The notes under the pieces were generated by a model, which saw only the letters and a program-made list of their open reading frames with translations, did no database searches and was not told where the DNA came from. Both the position numbers and the translations under genes were made by a program. A stretch of DNA of 38,533 nucleotides, taken from NCBI GenBank assembly GCA_030148775.1, contig JASBST010000048.1, positions 1-38,533 on the forward strand. The letters run 5' to 3'. This stretch comes from Thiogranum sp. Its GTDB lineage: Bacteria > Pseudomonadota > Gammaproteobacteria > DSM-19610. This document shows, piece by piece, positions 7,234 to 18,985 of the stretch (position 1 is the stretch's first letter; the number at the start of each line of letters is the position of its first letter).

Positions 7234-8027
7234 CAGGTATCTGAAAACGACACGTCGACACGGCGGTAAACGGCTTCAAGCAAACTGTAAAGACCAAACG
7301 CGAACAGGCCCGCCGCCACCACGCCGAGCAGCCAGGGGCCGAAACTGGTGGCGCGCAACGCCTCCAGCGCCGCCGCCATGCCGCGCACCTCGCCCCCGTG
7401 CGCCTGCCAGGCGGACTCGATCAGAAAGACGCCGACAATACACCAGACCACGCCTCTGGCGAGCAAGCCGAAGCGGCAAATCGGCGTTGTCCAAGCCTGC
7501 TTTTGCCGCGGCACCTTCATGTAACGCTCGAAGCGCGCGGTCCATCCCTTGTAGATGTGGGCGAGACCCGCGCCGATAACGGCAATGCCCACCGCTAGCA
7601 GCAACCACTGCCCCCACTCCGAAGCCATCAGCTGCCGCGAACCGTCGTTCGCCCCGCCGCCGATGCCGGTGAGCATGCCGATCGCCCATAGCGCCAGCAA
7701 CGTGTGGGTGACGGCGCTGACCAACAGCCCGGCGCGCACCGCCAGACCCTTGCCGGATCTGCCGTGGTCGTCGGTATCCTTGATTGCCTGCACCAGACGC
7801 CAGGCCGCGTAGCCGAACAGGCCGACAATGATGATTACCAGTATCAGATCGCCGAAGGGCTGACTCATGATCTCCAGCAGTGCACCTTTGCTGTAGGTGG
7901 TCTCGCCGCCTTTGCCCAGCGCCGCCAGCAGCGCCAGACCACCCACGGTCAAATACACCACGCCACGCGCCACGTAACCGAGGCGGGCCAGCTTGGCAAA
8001 TTTTTTTCCGGCAGTGATTTCAGTCAT
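7233..8027 (-). CDS. DUF1206 membrane protein
   Basis: This 264-residue membrane protein is built of three repeats of about 80 residues, each a pair of helices: ARLGYVARGVVYLTVGGLAL, then a repeat starting GKGLAVRAGLLVSAVTHTLL, then CRFGLLARGVVWCIVGVFLI. This is the DUF1206 pattern, whose function is unknown. The frame is open 72 codons further upstream, but the ATG at 8027 has a strong GGAGAA ribosome site and begins the conserved part. Its stop overlaps the start of the lipid-kinase gene, so the products are probably made together. Confidence 0.88.
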   Translation of the reverse strand: MTEITAGKKFAKLARLGYVARGVVYLTVGGLALLAALGKGGETTYSKGALLEIMSQPFGDLILVIIIVGLFGYAAWRLVQAIKDTDDHGRSGKGLAVRAGLLVSAVTHTLLALWAIGMLTGIGGGANDGSRQLMASEWGQWLLLAVGIAVIGAGLAHIYKGWTARFERYMKVPRQKQAWTTPICRFGLLARGVVWCIVGVFLIESAWQAHGGEVRGMAAALEALRATSFGPWLLGVVAAGLFAFGLYSLLEAVYRRVDVSFSDT

Positions 8028-8112
8028 GCGCGGTCTTCTCCTGTTAGTCTTGTCCGACGCGACTGCTGACGACAAACCGACCTGCGCGCGGCCGCAAGAC
8101 AGCGGCCACACC

Positions 8113-8904
8113 TCAGCCGGCCGGCGAAACGCTGTCGTCACTCTCCTCTTGCGTTTCCACTTGACCGTGACGCTGCAACCAGCGGGCCAACAACCAGCAG
8201 GCCAGCGCCCAGCCCGATCCCGCCGCCCAACCGGCCAGCACATCGGTCGGCCAGTGCACGCCCAGATAGACCCGGCTCAGGCCGACCAGCAGCGTGATCA
8301 GCACCGCGAGCAGCAGAATGTAGGCTTTGATGCGCCGTCGTCGCTGCACCCGCGCCAACAACGCGCCCAGGGTCAGATAGGTACTGGCCGCGAGCATCGA
8401 ATGCCCGCTGGGGAAACTCGCGGTGTAAACGCGGGTTTCGTGCTGCACCAGATCGGGGCGCGGCCGGTCGAAAGCCTGTTTCAACAGCGTGCTGGCGCCC
8501 AGGGCGCCGACCGTGGCGACCACTACGACCAACGCCACCCGGCGTTTTGCATCGAGCAGCAGATAGCCGACCACGCCCAGGGTCACCAGGCTCAACACCG
8601 GAATGCCGCCCAGCGCGGTGAAATCGCGCCCCGTCTCCTCGACCCATCCCGGCCCTATCGGATTGCCCGGATCGCCGGCCTCCCGCATCGCCAGCAGCAC
8701 ACTGCGGTCGAAGTTGCCGGTGTCGCCTTCGACGACTTCTTCGGCCAGCTCGACGAAGCCCCACAAACTTGTCAGTAGCGCGAACAGCACAACCAGCAGC
8801 GACAACTCGCGGCCGCCGAGCCATTGCAGCCAACGCGCCCAGGCGGATCGCGGCGGCGGCTCGGGTGTGGTGGCGGCAACTGAACGATCGGTTCCGGAAA
8901 CCAT
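8113..8904 (-). CDS. PAP2-family membrane phosphatase
   Basis: This 263-residue integral membrane acid phosphatase has the full three-part PAP2 signature: K142-x6-R149-P150 (KQAFDRPRP), P165-SGH-168, and S210-R211-x5-H217-x3-D221 ([12 protein letters not shown]). H168 and H217 are the expected catalytic residues. Substrates in this family are phosphatidic acid, phosphatidylglycerol phosphate or undecaprenyl diphosphate; the sequence does not decide. The start at 8904 is backed by AAGGAG. An inverted repeat CCGGAA-(4)-TTCCGG spans the start codon. It is the first gene of an operon containing a lipid kinase. Confidence 0.92.
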   Translation of the reverse strand: MVSGTDRSVAATTPEPPPRSAWARWLQWLGGRELSLLVVLFALLTSLWGFVELAEEVVEGDTGNFDRSVLLAMREAGDPGNPIGPGWVEETGRDFTALGGIPVLSLVTLGVVGYLLLDAKRRVALVVVVATVGALGASTLLKQAFDRPRPDLVQHETRVYTASFPSGHSMLAASTYLTLGALLARVQRRRRIKAYILLLAVLITLLVGLSRVYLGVHWPTDVLAGWAAGSGWALACWLLARWLQRHGQVETQEESDDSVSPAG

Positions 8905-8909
8905 TCCGG
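8894..8909. repeat. Inverted repeat over the PAP2 start codon
   Basis: CCGGAA (8894-8899) and TTCCGG (8904-8909) are separated by four bases. In the minus-strand mRNA the start codon lies at the edge of the loop, so the hairpin could hinder initiation. No regulator is implied. Confidence 0.35.
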
Positions 8910-9146
8910 TGTCTCCTTGGCAGATGTTTTCCGGTCTGGCGTACAAGGTTGAACGTCTGCGGCGTCTCTGTCTGTCGGCGCTCACCTACAGCTCCCTTCT
9001 GGACTGATGGTTCGCGCCCGCGGTGGTTAACTTTTGCAATAGGCGTCCCCGAGCCTTTGCTGTATTCCTGTGCAAACATCGATACGACACCGTGCTCCGG
9101 CGGCGTACCGCTCCAATCAACCAGCAGTGGCAAACGGGTATCTCTC

Positions 9147-11231
9147 ATGTCGAAGAAGTTTTCACACAAAGGCGTCAACATCGGCAAGGCCGGCGAACTC
9201 CATCAGCAGGCCGGCGGCGAGGTCGACAGACTGACCACGCAACAGGGCGTGCCGATAGCCGACGATCAGAACTCGCTGAAAGCGGGCGCGCGCGGCCCCA
9301 CGCTGCTTGAAGATCACATCATGCGGGAGAAGATCTTCCACTTCGATCATGAACGTATCCCCGAGCGCGTGGTCCACGCGCGCGGTTTCGGCGCGCACGG
9401 TTATTTCGAGACCTACGAACCGCTCACCGATCTGACCCGCGCCGACCTGTTTCAGCGCAAGGGAGAGAAAACACCCCTTTTCGTGCGTTTCTCCACCGTG
9501 GCCGGGAGCAAGGGCTCGCCCGATCTGGCACGCGACGTGCGCGGCTTCGCCGTCAAGCTCTACACCAAGGAAGGCAACTGGGATCTGGTGGGCAACAACA
9601 TTCCGGTGTTTTTCATCCAGGACGCAATCAAATTCCCCGACCTGATCCACGCGGCCAAGGAGGAGCCCGATCGCGGCTTCCCGCAGGCACAGACAGCGCA
9701 TGACAATTTCTGGGATTTCGTCTCGCTCACTCCCGAGAGCACCCACATGCTGATGTGGATCATGTCCGATCGGGCCATTCCGCGCAGTTTCCGCTTTATG
9801 GAAGGGTTCGGCGTGCACACCTTTCGGTTGGTCAATGCCAAAGGCAAGGCGACGTTCGTCAAGTTTCACTGGAAACCGAAACAGGGCCTGCAATCGGTGA
9901 TGTGGGACGAGGCGGTGAAGATCAACGGCGCCGACCCGGACTTCCACCGTCGCGACCTGTGGAACGCGATCAACCAGGGCGACTACCCGGAGTGGGAACT
10001 GGGCCTGCAGGTTTTCGACGAAAAATTCGCCGAGAAATTCGACTTCGATGTTCTCGACCCGACCAAAATCATTCCGGAGGAGGAAGTGCCGGTACGCACC
10101 GTCGGCCGCATGGTGCTGGATCGCGTGGTGGATAACTTCTTCGCCGAAACCGAGCAGGTTGCCTTCTGTACGCAAAACATCGTACCCGGAATCGATTTCT
10201 CCGAAGACCCTTTGCTGCAAGGACGCAATTTCTCGTATCTCGACACCCAGCTCAAACGTCTGGGAGGACCCAATTTCACGCACCTTCCGATCAACGCACC
10301 CCAGTGCCCGATGCGTCATTTCCAGCAGGACGGACACATGGCCATGCACAACCCCACGGGACGCGCCAACTACGAGCCCAACAGCTGGGGCGCCGAAGGC
10401 GGTCCGCGCGAAGATCCGAAACAGGGTTTCACCAGCCACGCCCAGCCCGTGGAGGGAACCAAGCAACGCCAGCGTGCCGACACCTTTTCCGACCATTACA
10501 GCCAGGCACGTCAGTTCTATATCAGTCAGACACCGGTCGAGCGGAAACACATCGGCGATGCCTTTGTATTCGAGCTGAGCAAGGTGGAGCGCGAGGAAAT
10601 ACGCTCGCGCATGGTCTCGCATCTGCTCAATGTCGATGAAAGCCTGGCGAAGACTGTAGCCGAGGGACTGGGCCTTGGCCGCCTGCCGCCGGCCGCGGAT
10701 GCCGCCCGGCCGACGCGTCAGGACCTGAAGGCCTCGCCGCGCCTGAGCATTGTGGAAAACGGTCCGCAGAGCTTCAAGGGCCGCAAGATCGGCGTGCTGA
10801 TGACCGATGGCGCCGATGCCTCGCTGTATCAGGCCCTGGCGGGCGCCGCCGAAGCCGAAGGCAGCGTGCTGGAAGTCGTGGCGCCAAAAGTCGGCGGCGT
10901 AAAACCGGACAAAGGGGAGAAAATCGAAGCCGCGCAAAAGGTCGGCGGCGGACCTTCGGTGCTCTACGACGCGGTGGTTCTTTTGCTCTCAGCCTCCGGT
11001 GCGAAACAACTCAGCAGTCAGCCGGCGGCCGCGGATTTCGTCAGCGACGCCTTCGCGCATTGCAAGTTCATCGCCTATACCGACGCGGCCGAACCCTTAC
11101 TGGAAAGCGCCGGCATCGCCACGCGGCTGGACGAAGGCTGCCTGTCCCTGAACGACCCCGACGCCGCGCAAAGCTTTCTTCAAGCCTGTCGGGCGGTGCG
11201 TTACTGGGCCCGGGAAGAAGCCAAAAACTAA
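9147..11231 (+). CDS. katE: Large-subunit (clade 2, HPII-type) catalase with C-terminal DJ-1/PfpI-like domain
   Basis: This 694-residue catalase dismutates H2O2 to water and oxygen in the cytoplasm. The core has catalytic H77 (RVVHARG), the distal Asn in [13 protein letters not shown] (150-151) and the proximal heme Tyr364 in [10 protein letters not shown]. After residue about 545 comes the flavodoxin-like PfpI/DJ-1 domain ([14 protein letters not shown]) found only in large catalases. The frame is open 126 codons upstream, but the ATG at 9147 begins homology; the upstream part overlaps the PAP2 gene antisense. C341 stands where E. coli HPII has His392, 23 residues before the heme Tyr. The gene is monocistronic and divergent from the PAP2 operon. 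Confidence 0.93.
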   Translation: MSKKFSHKGVNIGKAGELHQQAGGEVDRLTTQQGVPIADDQNSLKAGARGPTLLEDHIMREKIFHFDHERIPERVVHARGFGAHGYFETYEPLTDLTRADLFQRKGEKTPLFVRFSTVAGSKGSPDLARDVRGFAVKLYTKEGNWDLVGNNIPVFFIQDAIKFPDLIHAAKEEPDRGFPQAQTAHDNFWDFVSLTPESTHMLMWIMSDRAIPRSFRFMEGFGVHTFRLVNAKGKATFVKFHWKPKQGLQSVMWDEAVKINGADPDFHRRDLWNAINQGDYPEWELGLQVFDEKFAEKFDFDVLDPTKIIPEEEVPVRTVGRMVLDRVVDNFFAETEQVAFCTQNIVPGIDFSEDPLLQGRNFSYLDTQLKRLGGPNFTHLPINAPQCPMRHFQQDGHMAMHNPTGRANYEPNSWGAEGGPREDPKQGFTSHAQPVEGTKQRQRADTFSDHYSQARQFYISQTPVERKHIGDAFVFELSKVEREEIRSRMVSHLLNVDESLAKTVAEGLGLGRLPPAADAARPTRQDLKASPRLSIVENGPQSFKGRKIGVLMTDGADASLYQALAGAAEAEGSVLEVVAPKVGGVKPDKGEKIEAAQKVGGGPSVLYDAVVLLLSASGAKQLSSQPAAADFVSDAFAHCKFIAYTDAAEPLLESAGIATRLDEGCLSLNDPDAAQSFLQACRAVRYWAREEAKN

Positions 11232-11566
11232 TTGTTTTTATTGATAAATAGCTGGCATCCGGCAAACGCGAAAACAGCCCACGCCGGATGCCGGCGGGAC
11301 GCCGCCCCCAGTCGGCCCGCCGACACCGGCGCGCTAGCACAATAAGCAAAAAACCGCTTGTTATTTCCACAAGCTACGGATATTCTTAATCGCAATCAGG
11401 CGGCAGGCCAACAGACAATACCGTGTGCCGTGCCCCCGCCTGAGTCACAAATTAGTTGCCAGTCCTTTAAGTCCTGCTCAGAAACCCTTCCGGTATCTCC
11501 TGCACTCCGTCTTTATTGAGATTTGCAATTGATTAGGTATTTATTTTTTCAAAGGTAATTTATTCA
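11232..11566. other. Intergenic region between catalase and cold-shock genes
   Basis: This 335-bp stretch has no credible gene. It holds a long inverted repeat just after the catalase (11251-11295). Its last 100 bases are AT-rich, as is usual for the promoter and leader of cspA-type genes. A possible promoter is TTGAGA-16 bp-TATTTA ending about 30 bases before the ATG; this is only a weak match. Confidence 0.5.
11251..11295. repeat. Inverted repeat downstream of the catalase gene
   Basis: GCTGGCATCCGGC (11251-11263) pairs with GCCGGATGCCGGC (11283-11295): 13 pairs with one G-U and a 19-base loop. There is no T-run after it, so it is not a standard terminator. It may protect the 3' end of the katE mRNA or be a remnant repeat. 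Confidence 0.55.
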
Positions 11567-11773
11567 ATGACGACAGGTACCGTAAAGTGGTTCAACGAAT
11601 CCAAAGGTTTTGGTTTCATTTCTCCCGCCGATGGCAGCGCTGATGTGTTTGTGCATTTCTCGGCGATCCAGGGCGGCGGTTTCAAGACCCTCATGGAAGG
11701 ACAGTCGGTAAGCTTTGACGTGGAAAAAGGCCCCAAAGGCCTGCAAGCCGCGAACGTCACCGCGGCCAGCTGA
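11567..11773 (+). CDS. Cold-shock-family RNA chaperone (CspA/CspD-like)
   Basis: This 68-residue single cold-shock domain is a five-stranded OB fold that binds single-stranded RNA and DNA. It contains RNP1 (KGFGFI) and RNP2 (VFVHFSAI) with the conserved aromatics, and begins [21 protein letters not shown] lies about ten bases before the ATG. An AT-rich leader precedes it and a strong intrinsic terminator follows, so it is a single-gene transcript. It may be cold-induced or constitutive; the sequence alone cannot tell. Confidence 0.95.
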   Translation: MTTGTVKWFNESKGFGFISPADGSADVFVHFSAIQGGGFKTLMEGQSVSFDVEKGPKGLQAANVTAAS

Positions 11774-11799
11774 ACGCATCAGGCGTTTCCAGTACCCGG

Positions 11800-11828
11800 A
11801 ACCCCGCTTCGGCGGGGTTCTTTATTTA
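11800..11828 (+). terminator. Intrinsic terminator of the cold-shock gene
   Basis: An 8-bp stem, AACCCCGC/GCGGGGTT, closes a TTCG tetraloop and is followed by CTTTATTTAT. It lies 27 bases after the stop codon. Confidence 0.9.
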
Positions 11829-11977
11829 TGACGCACCGAAATATCACCTGCACCACTTTCCCGCCCCAAAAAACCGCACACTCCCGGACGCCATCGACCG
11901 CGGCGCTTGAACGCATGGCGGGCTTTCCTGAATTATACTAGCGCGAACCCAGCGACAATCAGGACGGTTGACCCAAG

Positions 11978-14482
<2,505 letters not shown>

Positions 14483-14494
14483 AGCGCGGCCCGA

Positions 14495-14911
14495 CTAGGT
14501 GGCGGGCGGATATTGCGCGTAGACCGGCAGATCGCCGGCCTCGCACGACCAGTCGGCGCGCGAGTCCCAGAAGATACGCGCCTGCGGACTCAGCGCCGGT
14601 ATGGCGTCAAGCGAGCCGGCCGGCACCACCACCATGTCCGACGCCGGGACTTCGCGCGGCAAAGGGCTGCCGCAGTTCTTGCAAAAACAGGTGGCGAAGC
14701 GCTCCGCCTCCGGGACTTTGTATCGACCTATGAGCCTCTCGCCTTCCAACCAGCTCAGGCGCCCCGGTTTGAGCATGATATTGCTGGCGTGGCCGGTGCC
14801 GGTGGCCTTGCGGCAGCGACTGCAATAACAATGATAGAAACGCACGGGATCGCCGGCGAGTTCGTATCGCACCTCGCCGCACAAGCATCCGCCGGTAAAG
14901 ACTGTTTCCAT
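14495..14911 (-). CDS. GFA/CENP-V-fold zinc protein
   Basis: This 138-residue protein has the Cys pattern of the GFA (glutathione-dependent formaldehyde-activating-like)/CENP-V fold: GGCLCGEVRYE, then HCYCSRCRKATG and CFCKNCGSPL, which coordinate zinc. Such proteins are numerous and mostly uncharacterised; few are proven to act on formaldehyde-glutathione adducts. The ATG at 14911 follows GAGGGGG; an in-frame ATG 16 codons upstream lacks such a site. It lies downstream of the transhydrogenase gene on the same strand, with 141 bp between. Confidence 0.85.
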   Translation of the reverse strand: METVFTGGCLCGEVRYELAGDPVRFYHCYCSRCRKATGTGHASNIMLKPGRLSWLEGERLIGRYKVPEAERFATCFCKNCGSPLPREVPASDMVVVPAGSLDAIPALSPQARIFWDSRADWSCEAGDLPVYAQYPPAT

Positions 14912-15052
14912 AGTAACCCCCTCAGGAAAACCGATGACAGGATGCGCTCGGGCGTCCAACGGAAGCGTCCGTTCCGCTCGCCGTCCTGATACCGCCGTGA
15001 ATCCCGCGCGAAAACGGCAACGGCCGGAGGCCGGGCCCCTGGCGGGTCTTGC

Positions 15053-16456
15053 CTACACCGTCTGATTCAATCGGCGAACACAATCGAGCGCGGCGTTTTT
15101 GTAACACTGCGCCAGCGTCGGGTAATTAAACATCGTCTGCGCCAGCAGGTCCACACCGGCAGCGCAATTGATTGCCATCTGACCGACGTGCACCAGCTCG
15201 CTCGCCGACTCGCCGATCACATGCACCCCCAGGATCGCCCGATCCGCACGGCCCACCAGCAACTTCATGAAACCGCGCTCGGCGCCGATGATACCGCCGC
15301 GTGCACTCTCGGCAAACCGCGCCCGCCCCACCACATAGGCGATATTGCGCTCACGCAGCTCGCGCTCGGTCAGGCCGACATAGGAGAGCTCTGGAATGGT
15401 GTAGATGGCCATCGGCAGCGCCCCCGAAGCCGGCGGACTGCCGGTTCCGAAAGCGTGGCTGGCAGCCTTGCGTCCCTGTTCCATCGCCGTGGAGGCCAAC
15501 GAGGGGCGTCCCGCCAGGTCACCAACGATATAAATATGCGCCTGGCTCGTCTGGTGGTGCTCGTTGAGCAGCACCCAGCCGTTGTCATCGGCGGACAACC
15601 CGGCGGCGGCCAGATTCAGCCCCGCGTAATTGGGTTCGCGGCCGAGCGCGTAGAGCAACATGTCCGCTTCGAGACGCTGGCCGTCGGCGGTCACGAGCGC
15701 CACCCGCTCGCCTTCGCGGTGGATAGTCGCGACCGGGGTGCGCATATGCAGAGCGACGCCCATCTCCAGCATTTCCGCTTCCAGAATCCGCTGGATATCC
15801 TCGTCCAGATAGGCCAACAGATGGGCGTGGGAATCGACCAGTTGCACCTGCACCCCGAGCGGCGCGAACAGGGTGGCGAATTCACAGGCGATCACGCCGC
15901 CGCCGACAACCAGCAACTGGCGCGGCGGCCGGCGCAGCTTGAGGATCGACGAGGAATCCAGGACCCGGCTCTTATCGAACGGCACATCGGGCGGGCGCCG
16001 GGGCCGCGAACCGGTGGCCAGAACGATCACCGCCGCGCGCAGCCGCTGGCGGCCGCCGTCGGCGCGGGTGATCGTCAGCGTGTGTGGATCGGCGAACGCC
16101 GCCTCGCCCGGCAACAGATCAACGCCGGCGGCCAACAGCCGCTGCAGCAGCAACGATTCCTGGTTGTCGACAACCGCCTGTTTGCGGGCCACCGCGTCGG
16201 CCAGAAACGCGCTGTCGAGGCCATCGCTGGCCGGCCGCGTCTGGCGCATGCCGCGCGCGCCAAAGCGCGAGGCAAGATAGGCCGCCTCGCGCAACGCCTT
16301 ACTCGGAATGGTACCGGTCTGCAGGCTGACACCGCCGATGTAGGGCTTGCGCTCGATCAGGCCCACGCGCTTGCCCAACTCCGCCGCATGCACCGCGGCG
16401 CTCTGACAGCCGGGGCCGGAGCCGACCACCAGCAGGTCATACTCGTAAACTTCCAT
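15053..16456 (-). CDS. sthA: Soluble pyridine nucleotide transhydrogenase (Si-specific), FAD flavoprotein
   Basis: This 467-residue flavoprotein of the disulfide-reductase fold would transfer hydride between NADPH and NAD+ in the cytoplasm. It has the FAD loop GSGPGCQSAAVHAAELG near residue 12, and YIGGVSLQTGTIPSKALREA where disulfide reductases have the CxxxxC pair. Here both cysteines are absent, which separates it from dihydrolipoamide dehydrogenase and glutathione reductase. The NAD(P) loop is VVGGGVIACEFA, the second FAD motif is HIYIVGDLAG, and the C-terminal dimer domain has IPELSYVGLTE. GGAGAG precedes the ATG. A distant SthA-like paralog remains possible. Confidence 0.88.
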   Translation of the reverse strand: MEVYEYDLLVVGSGPGCQSAAVHAAELGKRVGLIERKPYIGGVSLQTGTIPSKALREAAYLASRFGARGMRQTRPASDGLDSAFLADAVARKQAVVDNQESLLLQRLLAAGVDLLPGEAAFADPHTLTITRADGGRQRLRAAVIVLATGSRPRRPPDVPFDKSRVLDSSSILKLRRPPRQLLVVGGGVIACEFATLFAPLGVQVQLVDSHAHLLAYLDEDIQRILEAEMLEMGVALHMRTPVATIHREGERVALVTADGQRLEADMLLYALGREPNYAGLNLAAAGLSADDNGWVLLNEHHQTSQAHIYIVGDLAGRPSLASTAMEQGRKAASHAFGTGSPPASGALPMAIYTIPELSYVGLTERELRERNIAYVVGRARFAESARGGIIGAERGFMKLLVGRADRAILGVHVIGESASELVHVGQMAINCAAGVDLLAQTMFNYPTLAQCYKNAALDCVRRLNQTV

Positions 16457-16616
16457 GGGGATTTCGTCTCTCCGCTAGTCGATCCCGCGCCCGACCCGGC
16501 CAGTCGTGCGCCGAAAACAGGTGCGGGTGCCAAGCTTGAGCGAGCCACGGCCGGCAGTCAATGCGGCGTCGATCACGTGCTACACACCGCACCCCATTTA
16601 CTGCTAACCTTAGGCC

Positions 16617-17855
16617 ATGACCGCATCCAACGCTTTCGTCCGCCAGGGCGATAAACAGAATTCGGCGTTTTTCGAGGATTACCTGGAACGGCTGTTGGCC
16701 GAGCGCGACAGTACCGGCCTGACCGCCATGATTGGCGAAATCGACGCCATCATGATCACGGTCGATCCGGGCCACTCCATCCGCTACATCGGCGAACTGG
16801 CGCTGATGACGCCCTACCATTATCTGGTCACGCTGGAGAGCGAGAATCACTGGACGCACGTATTACGGGTCAATTCAGAGACCCCCGATTTTCTCGTGCG
16901 CGAAGTCAAGGACGGCGGCATTCGCGGCATCTTTCGCAGCCTCAACGAGGTCTATCCGATCGGCGCCTGCAAACACAACAGCCGTTACATGGGCGAGATT
17001 CTGCGCGTCGACGATCTGCACAGCGTGGTCGACTGTCAGCAGACGCGCGGTTTCCGCTTTTTCTCCCAGGACCAGATCCGCAAGCTGGAACTGCCCGGCA
17101 ATCTGGCCGTCAGCAAGCCCTCGCCCTATACCCATAATATCGTCGGCTATATGGAACGACCGAGCACGGAACCGCGTGTGTACGCGCTCGGCCTGAGCGA
17201 AATACGCGACGACATCCAGCAGGTCTACCAGGCGGCCAAGGCCCTGCAAAAGGAACTGCACATTCACGATCTGATTCTGCCGATCGACCACCTGGCGACG
17301 CGCGTCTACTGTCAGAATCGCGAAGTGGCGATTCTGGAGTGGCTGTCCCTGTCCAGTTATTACTACTGGGGCTCCTACGATATCAAGGACCAGAACTCCT
17401 CGACCAACGTCACCAAGAACGTCCACCACGGCAGCGAAATGCGCAGCCCGGCCAAGGTATTCACGGCCAACAACACGCCCTATTTCGTCAATCACCTGGA
17501 GCGGTTGCCCTCGCCCACCGAAACCTTCGTGCGCAACTACGGCCCGCGCCTGCACCACATCGCCCTGGCGGTGCGTGACGGCGAGACCGACGGGCGCGAG
17601 AATATCGAACACGTGGTCAGCCAGATCGCCGCCCAGGGCCGCGATTTTCTGCTCGACGTGATCGGCTCGAAGGAACAGGGCCTGAAGCAGATATTCTCCA
17701 GCGCCTCGGAACACTCCTCGCTGATCATCGAGTACGTGCAACGCTACGGCGACTTCGACGGCTTTTTCGCCAAGGACAACGTCGCCGAACTGACCCACGC
17801 CGCCGGTCTCGAAGAGGAGTTGCTGGAGCTTCAGGCCAAGTCCCGCCTCGACTGA
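16617..17855 (+). CDS. HPPD-like VOC-superfamily protein, putative metal-dependent dioxygenase of unknown substrate
   Basis: This 412-residue protein has a C-terminal half resembling 4-hydroxyphenylpyruvate dioxygenase and other VOC enzymes. Candidate Fe(II) ligands are H225 (LPIDHLATRV), H314 (RLHHIALAV) and E372 (LIIEYVQRYGD). These mirror the two His and one Glu of HPPD in order and local sequence, and EQGLKQIF precedes the Glu strand as in HPPD. The HPPD signature GFG-x-GN is altered to GFFAKDN, and the H314-E372 spacing (58) is shorter than I recall for HPPD. The N-terminal domain (40-200) could be a degenerate VOC half with the metal site lost. The gene is 13 bp upstream of corA in one operon. 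Substrate and activity are unknown. Confidence 0.6.
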   Translation: MTASNAFVRQGDKQNSAFFEDYLERLLAERDSTGLTAMIGEIDAIMITVDPGHSIRYIGELALMTPYHYLVTLESENHWTHVLRVNSETPDFLVREVKDGGIRGIFRSLNEVYPIGACKHNSRYMGEILRVDDLHSVVDCQQTRGFRFFSQDQIRKLELPGNLAVSKPSPYTHNIVGYMERPSTEPRVYALGLSEIRDDIQQVYQAAKALQKELHIHDLILPIDHLATRVYCQNREVAILEWLSLSSYYYWGSYDIKDQNSSTNVTKNVHHGSEMRSPAKVFTANNTPYFVNHLERLPSPTETFVRNYGPRLHHIALAVRDGETDGRENIEHVVSQIAAQGRDFLLDVIGSKEQGLKQIFSSASEHSSLIIEYVQRYGDFDGFFAKDNVAELTHAAGLEEELLELQAKSRLD

Positions 17856-17868
17856 ACGGAAGCGACCC

Positions 17869-18945
17869 ATGGCTTTGTTCCGCAAGCGCTACCATCCCCC
17901 CGGGACTCCGCCGGGCACACTCCTGAGCGGGCGCGACGACGGCCGGCCCGGGGTGCGAATCACGCTGATCGACTATACCGCCGACAGCCTGCGGGTGGAT
18001 GACGACGCTGACGCCGGGCAATGCCGGGCCGCCATCAATGCCGAAACAGTCACCTGGGTGCGCGTCCAGGGTCACCCGAGCGCCGAGCTCATGCGCGAGC
18101 TGGGTGAGACGCTCGATCTGCATCCGTTGGCGCTGGAGGACGTGCTCAACGCCGGCCAACGGCCCAAGCTCGAGCCCTACGACAGGCAGTTGTTTCTGGT
18201 CACGCATCTGCCGCTGTTCGAGAATGGGGAAATCACCATCCATCAGATCAGTCTGTTTCTGCACGAGCACTACCTGGTCACCTTCAGTCCCTGCGAGGAA
18301 GAGACTTTCGACTCGATTCTAAGGCGTCTCGAGGCTCCCGGCACGCGCCTGCGGCGCCAGGGTACCGACTATTTGTTCTACACCCTGCTGGATCTGATCG
18401 TCGATCAGGGGTTTCCGCTACTCGAAGAGCTGGGCACGCAGATCGAACTGCTGGAAGAAACGGTGGTGGATGCGCCGGATCAGTCGGTGCTCAACCGCAT
18501 TCACGGCATCAAACGCGGCATGATCTTTTTACGCCGCAGCATGTGGCCGCAACGCGAAATGGTCAGCCGGCTGTTGCGCGACAATGACGAATGGATCACG
18601 CCTTACACACGCGTCTATTTACGCGATTGCTACGACCATAGCGTGCAGATTCTGGATCTGGTCGAATCCTATCGTGAGATGAGCGCCAGCCTGCTGGATA
18701 TCTACATGTCCAGCGTCAGCATGCGTTTGAACGAGGTCATGCGCGTGCTCACCGTGATTGCCACCATTTTCATGCCGCTGACCTTTATCACCAGTATCTA
18801 CGGCATGAATTTCGTCGACAACAGCAACAGTCCCTGGGCCATGCCGGAATTACACTGGTATTTCGGCTATCCGCTGGTGTGGCTGCTGATCGTGGCGGTG
18901 GTGGTCGTCATGCTGGTCTGGTTCCGCCGCAAACGCTGGATATAG
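17869..18945 (+). CDS. corA: CorA-family magnesium/cobalt transporter
   Basis: This 358-residue protein is a CorA-type pentameric divalent cation channel. It has a large N-terminal cytoplasmic funnel domain (WVRVQGHPSAELMRELGETL, DVLNAGQRPKLEPYD), the long stalk helix, and two C-terminal membrane helices. The signature YGMNF sits at the end of the first helix (FITSIYGMNFVDN) and the protein ends in a basic tail (WFRRKRWI). A GGAAG site precedes the ATG, 13 bp after the HPPD-like gene. It may supply the metal used by that partner; this is inference. Confidence 0.93.
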   Translation: MALFRKRYHPPGTPPGTLLSGRDDGRPGVRITLIDYTADSLRVDDDADAGQCRAAINAETVTWVRVQGHPSAELMRELGETLDLHPLALEDVLNAGQRPKLEPYDRQLFLVTHLPLFENGEITIHQISLFLHEHYLVTFSPCEEETFDSILRRLEAPGTRLRRQGTDYLFYTLLDLIVDQGFPLLEELGTQIELLEETVVDAPDQSVLNRIHGIKRGMIFLRRSMWPQREMVSRLLRDNDEWITPYTRVYLRDCYDHSVQILDLVESYREMSASLLDIYMSSVSMRLNEVMRVLTVIATIFMPLTFITSIYGMNFVDNSNSPWAMPELHWYFGYPLVWLLIVAVVVVMLVWFRRKRWI

Positions 18946-18985
18946 CCGCCGGCGCTCCCCTACCGCGGCCCAGGTAAGACGCGGT

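Noticed and set aside
8769..9146. 126-codon extension of the catalase
   Set aside because: It lies over the PAP2 start on the opposite strand and has Arg-rich non-homologous sequence. The catalase homology begins at 9147.
9162..10937. Long minus-strand open frame opposite the catalase
   Set aside because: It is antisense to a clear enzyme, has no recognisable motif, and is explained by GC-biased third positions.
15188..16654. Plus-strand 488-codon frame opposite sthA
   Set aside because: It is His/Arg/Gln-rich and antisense to the transhydrogenase; it also runs into the next gene's start.
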